Shown here: positions 59,830 to 64,000 of the stretch, piece after piece
Layout of the letters: each line of letters opens with the position of its first letter
How positions within the stretch are numbered: the stretch's first letter is position 1
NCBI GenBank assembly: GCA_024220505.1
Contig: JAKZZE010000018.1
Coordinates: 124,001-188,000 of the forward strand
DNA: 64,000 nt
Direction: 5' to 3'
Source: Rhizopus arrhizus
Taxonomy: Eukaryota > Mucoromycota > Mucoromycetes > Mucorales > Rhizopodaceae
Translations under genes and position numbers: made by a program
Notes under the pieces: generated by a model
What the model was told of the DNA's origin: nothing
The model's input: only the letters and a program-made list of their open reading frames with translations
Databases searched by the model: none

Positions 59830-60870
59830 ACTCTCTCATTTTATGTTTCCAGGTTCATAAGACATGGAAGTGGTATCGTTGTATTTGTAGTTCTGGGAAC
59901 ACGATTGATAACGCATTGATCTCTACAGAGCTTACATCGATGGTAACCTTGAGCGATGTATTGAGCCCAATATTTTTTAAAAATTGTATGTACTGTCTCA
60001 AAACGTCTGTTCGATGGTCCTGTGTGAAGAAATATCTAACTAGACAATCAGTACTCGTTTCAAGGTGTCTGATGACACTACTATAAAGTATTGTCTCCCT
60101 GATGTTGTTGATGCTATATGTGTCATCAAGATAAATACCTTCCGTATTGATCAAGAGAGACTTCTGCTAACGTGGGACGAAACTAAAGGAGAAATGCCTA
60201 TCAAAGCTCAATGCATCCACATGCACGACATAAATATCGTCCTCATGTTCTCCAAGCTAAATTTTCACTGACTCTTGCTGGTCAGCAGCTCGCATCTATT
60301 TCTTCTCGTGTGATTTCTTGTAGATATTATAAACTTTATCCAAGTGGACGAGCTGATCCCTGTAGGTGCTGCTTGCGTTATAGTCGTCACCAGGTGCAAC
60401 ACCTACCCCAAATTCCTGTTGAACTTGCTGAAAGTATCATTGAATAAAGGTACGAATATGACTATTGTCGAAGCCCTTTCTAATTCTTTGGATAATGATA
60501 AGCTTTGTTGCTTCAGAGAGAGGTAAAGACTGTAAAACATCCTTATTGATAACAAAACGATGATGCTAACCAATAAGCTTGACAATGAAGTGAGCAGGGT
60601 CAATTCTGTAGCAAACAAATCGGACCTTTGCTGGACAGTTGTTCTTACTTTTTCTTTTGAACAGGACGTTCTTTTCCAGAGCAAATCCATTTGACCTGTC
60701 TTCTTTCCTGTTTTTTCGCCGTTTTAGTGATAATGGTATTCATAGAACCATTTGTAGTTGGATTGGCTATCATGTTTCTGGATAATTCTTCCAGATTCAA
60801 CAATAGCACGCTTGCATAGCAACCCTGTGTCTTTTGTAAATCCACTTTAAGCCAGACTTTGCAGGCGACT
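59830..60870 (-). mobile_element. Degenerate MULE-type transposase relic
   Basis: On the complement, 60860-60645 reads as a FAR1/WRKY-like DNA-binding start (KTQGCYASVLLLNLEELSRN, then QVKWICSGKERP). Several broken frames follow. At 60154-59855 there is INTEGIYLDDTYSINNIRET and the MULE core VTIDVSSVEINALSIVFPEL, then QIQRYHFHVL. The Asp and the terminal Cys/Tyr-His-Phe-His block are typical of MULE transposases. In-frame stops and shifts throughout make it non-functional. Terminal inverted repeats were not found by eye. Confidence 0.6.
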
Positions 60871-62274
60871 TTTAATGAACCTCTTTTAACTTTTGATTTC
60901 TAAAACTAAAGCATCATGTGTGATAGATCTATAAACGCAGTATGGAGACTTATTGTTATTCCGTGACATTTTTTTTTTTGAATAAGAAAAAGAAAGTGAA
61001 AAAGCAGAGAATTCAGGTACAATTTTATAATACATAATAGTCACAGACGAGATAACGCCATTTCCGATCGATGTCAGGCTGTAGATAAAAAAAAATACAT
61101 GAAATGATTGACACTGCTCTATTGACCTAATCTCGTTAATACAGTTCAGCCAATCAGATCAGAGGCTCTAATTCATTACTATTCATTATAGTTCACTTCA
61201 ATTTTATGAACAAAAGAACAGAAAGATGACCCAATGGAAATACAACAGGAAATCTTTATGACTGTATAATATGCTTTGATATGCTTCTGTTTGTACTTTT
61301 AAGGTTTTTTCGTAAGTAGCTTTACTGCTATTAAGACAAACTTTACTCATCCTTATATTTAGAAAATGCATTACAAGATTATGAATGGCTTTATTGGGTC
61401 TATATTGCCAAAATAAAAGCTTAAATACTCTCATATGATGCTCTACACAATGTTTAACCTGAAGACTATTTTGTAATTGTCCTGTAACACATCCGTAATC
61501 CTTCTATTCTACGTGTTTTGCTGCTTCTTTACGCGTATAACCATCCGAAGGCTCTTTTTCTCAAGATGGGTAGCTTACAAGGGTTTTATTGAACTGAATT
61601 TTATTTACTACACATCAAACAAAATAAGTTAAAAAAAAAAAAGATGTTTGATTATGGATGGGGATGAATGTAATGAAAAATGAATGGATGATTGCTGTAT
61701 TATGTTGATAAAAGATTGAAATGGTATAATATTTAGCCACTCGGCAGACGTAAAGAAGTATAAAAATCATATTTCGATATAAAGCTTTTTTCCAATAAAA
61801 AGTATAATTTTAGAGTCTAATTGTTTTTTTTTTAAGCCAATGAAGTATATTAAATGATATGGTTTTCTACAAATAAGAATGTAAAAAGTACATGAGTAAG
61901 CACGACGTCGTCCAATAATAAGTCAATTGGTGATGATTAAAAAAAGGTAATCTATCGTATCAAATAAAATATGAGTATTACTGTCCTTTTTTTTTTTTTA
62001 CGTGAAATCAAGATAACATCAGAGATTTCAAGTGTCCTTTTGGCGTGCGTCATATTCGAGTAAACCTTGAAATTGTGCTTTGAGTAAAATTCGCTTGAAA
62101 TGCGCCGTCTTAATACTTGAAGCGAATATGACCGACTTTTAAATTATTTGCAGTGCAGAATTTTTTAAAATCCGCTCACTGGTGTTGCACTTGCTGTATT
62201 CTTTCACTTTCCATTTCCAGATTTTTTTTTTTCTTTCTTTAAAAACTTTTTTTTTTTATCTATTCGTAGTCAAC
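60871..62274. other. AT-rich spacer with an unidentified coding relic
   Basis: On the complement, 61570-61204 contains protein-like sequence (SLQVKHCVEHHMRVFKLLFW, HNLVMHFLNIRMSKV) broken by at least one stop. It looks like another decayed gene or transposase but is not recognised. The final 100 bases are a pyrimidine-rich leader before the next ATG. Confidence 0.4.
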
Positions 62275-63105
62275 ATGGCAAAGAAAGGTCCCAATTCCAA
62301 GGCAGAGGCTGCTAATGCCAAGAAAGCTGCAGCAAAAGCAGAAAAGGATAAGCAAAAGTCTGCTGCTGCTGAAGCTGCTGAAAGCTCCAAGTGGGCTCAA
62401 GGTGCCAAAAAGGGTAATAACAAGAAAGAGCAAGAAGAAGAAAAGAAGGTAGGTGGTGAAGTCTGCTCTGTGTTATGAACCAACACGCGTTATTTTATAG
62501 GCTGCTGCCGCTGCAAGAAAAGCCGAAGCTGCCCGACTCTTGGTACCAAAGCAAAAGAAGTGTTGCCCATCTTTTATTCACGTCATTTATTTTTTTAGGC
62601 TGAAGAAGAAAAGGAATTCAAAAAGAAGCCTACTTTGAAGGGTGCTGATGTAAGTCTTTTTTTATTTTATTTTTTCTTGTCTTGTAACAAAAAACGCTCG
62701 GTGTGATAGAAAAAAGCGGCTCAAAAGAGTGCCAAGGTGGATGCCGCTGGTCAATCTCGTCGTGTGATTCCTGAATTCACTGCATCTGGTATTGATGACG
62801 CTCTTGATCTTTTATCCTTGGACGACAGTTCTGTCAAAGCCAAGGATATCGAAAAGCATCCCGAACGTCGATTCAAGGCTGCCTATGCTGCCTTTGAAGA
62901 ACGTGAATTACCCAACTTCAAGCGTGACAATCCCGGCTTACGTTTAAGTCAATTGAAGGAATTGATATACAAGGCATTCCAAAAGTCCCCCGAAAATCCA
63001 TTCAATCAAGACAACATTGTAAAATACAATGCTACTCAAGATGAAGCCAAGTCAGCAAAGTCTGAAAGAAACAAGGCTATTGAAGATCGTCTTCGTACAA
63101 ACTAG
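62275..63105 (+). CDS. CCDC124: CCDC124-family ribosome-associated protein
   Basis: Homologue of CCDC124 (related to yeast Lso2), which binds idle or hibernating 80S ribosomes and aids their recovery. Four exons (62275-62448, 62501-62542, 62599-62649, 62710-63105) give 220 residues, close to the animal protein. The N-terminal half is a Lys/Ala/Glu-rich helix (MAKKGPNSKAEAANAKKAAA), the ribosome-binding part. The C-terminal half has SGIDDALDLLSLDD, EKHPERRFKAAYAAFEEREL and RLSQLKELIYKAFQKSPENP, the HMG-like block. Introns are 52-60 bases. It converges on the glycosyltransferase gene 124 bases away. Confidence 0.93.
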
Positions 63106-63229
63106 ACTAAAAAAAAAAAAAAAACTCTACTCCCTCCCTTATTCTGCACATATACATCACTCATTTCCTATTTTTTTTTTTTAATTAAAACCATTTGTTA
63201 CATTATAAACATAAAAAGTTTAGATTATT

Positions 63230-64000
63230 CTATAAAACATGAGCCACCATCTCTTTAAATCCCTTGATCTTTGTACATTCACTCCTCAAGTTATCTGCAG
63301 TTGACGTCTCCCACAATCCAGCTGAAATCATCAATCTTGCATAACGAAGACATACTTCTTCTCTAAAATAATCGTAAAGTCTCTTGTTGTATTTACGCTA
63401 TATGTAAAAAAAGAAATTCGTGTCAAGCTCAATTTACTTGTAACATCCTTTACCTCTTTTGCTCTTGTATCTTCAGGATAATGATGCGTTTGATGAATCA
63501 AGAAATCATCAGGCAAGACCCAGTAATCAATACCGGCCAAATAGATCTCATAAAGACAGGCTGCCTTGTTAGCACCGTATCCTACAAACCGCTCATCACA
63601 CCAAGGAGACCCTTCCTTTTTGTAAATCACATAGGGTTCATAAGAATAATTGTATTCCTCGACCCGGTAGGGATCACTCGCGCCATACCATTTGGTATAG
63701 TTGGTCGAACCATGACCTCTTGTCCAGGTGATGTGAAACATGTCAATCTTTTCTTCCTGAACGATATCTATCAACGCTTCCTTTGTGGTCGGAAACGTCC
63801 GCCAGTCCTCACCGTCCTCCTCGGCCAGGTACTCAAAGGCCGGGACGACGACTGCCCCCTTGCCTTGACGCAAGATGTCCATCAGATCCGTGTGTTTGCG
63901 AAGTGATTGTCTAAAGTCGGTGCAAAGGTGAAAATCGACATCGAGCATCATAATGTACTCTGTGCGAGCAAAGAATTTGGCCACGTTACGCCACATGTTG
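63230..64000 (-). CDS. GT49-family glycosyltransferase (LARGE/B4GAT1-like), 5' part missing
   Basis: C-terminal part of a Golgi-type beta-glycosyltransferase; the 5' part lies beyond the right edge. Exons are from the edge to 63454 and from 63397 to 63230, the junction being phase 0 (donor GTAAAG, acceptor ATATAG). The DxD metal site is in TEYIMMLDVDFHLCTDFR. Other GT49 blocks are VVPAFEYLAEEDGEDW, FHITWTRGHGSTNYTKWYGA, YNYSYEPYVIYKKEG, CDERFVGYGANKAACLYEI and DDFLIHQTHHYPE. About 255 residues are visible. The acceptor in this fungus is unknown. The family call is good; substrate specificity is not inferred. Confidence 0.88.

Noticed and set aside
1..64000. CRISPR arrays, bacterial operons, phage or plasmid origins
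   Set aside because: No spaced direct repeats or bacterial signals exist; intron structure shows nuclear fungal DNA throughout.

Overview
The window is nuclear DNA from a filamentous fungus, most likely a Mucoromycota (Mucorales-type) genome. The evidence is AT-rich intergenic DNA, many short introns (about 45-105 nt, GTAAG-like donors, CTAAC-like branch sites), fungal-type housekeeping genes, and mobile-element relics of the kinds seen in Mucorales. No species call can be made from the sequence alone. Gene models were assembled by hand from six-frame reading, splice signals and remembered family conservation; nothing was searched. Where all exons were summed the reading frame closed.

Layout. 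0-7 kb: TOA2 (TFIIA small subunit) and YJU2 (splicing factor) converge; SEC1 (exocytic SM protein) follows. 6.9-12.9 kb: an ALE1-like MBOAT lysophospholipid acyltransferase, then a decayed CTR9 (Paf1 complex) copy head-to-head with intact RPN2 (26S proteasome, 12.9-16.1 kb). 16-24.6 kb: a nearly gene-free block around one tail-anchored orphan protein. 24.6-34.3 kb: a PLP-homeostasis protein, a DMAP1-binding-domain protein directly upstream of a DIP2-like double AMP-binding protein, a class I glutamine amidotransferase-like protein, and a small Myb/SANT protein. 34.3-39.6 kb: a second gene-poor block. 39.6-52.5 kb: SulP sulfate-type permease, SEC16, ADE13, a mitochondrial DEAD-box helicase (MRH4-like, frameshifted in this assembly), importin-9 and RPL37. 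52.5-62.2 kb: an AT-rich stretch with a degenerate LINE and a degenerate MULE-type transposase. 62.3-64 kb: CCDC124-like ribosome-associated protein and the 3' part of a GT49 (LARGE-like) glycosyltransferase cut by the window end.

The genes do not form one pathway; they are unlinked housekeeping functions (transcription, splicing, secretion, lipid remodelling, proteolysis, nuclear import, translation, purine synthesis, sulfate uptake). The most notable observations are: (1) a 7-nt microexon needed to join two conserved parts of SEC1; (2) an intron in importin-9 with the complete signature of a U12-type AT-AC (minor spliceosome) intron; (3) a CTR9 pseudogene still in divergent arrangement with RPN2, which may be a leftover of gene or genome duplication; (4) DIP2 apparently divided into a separate DMAP1-binding gene and an AMP-binding gene; (5) a 63-nt poly(A) run right after a SEC1 splice donor; and (6) a LINE relic that lacks its reverse transcriptase but ends in a clear nested hairpin.
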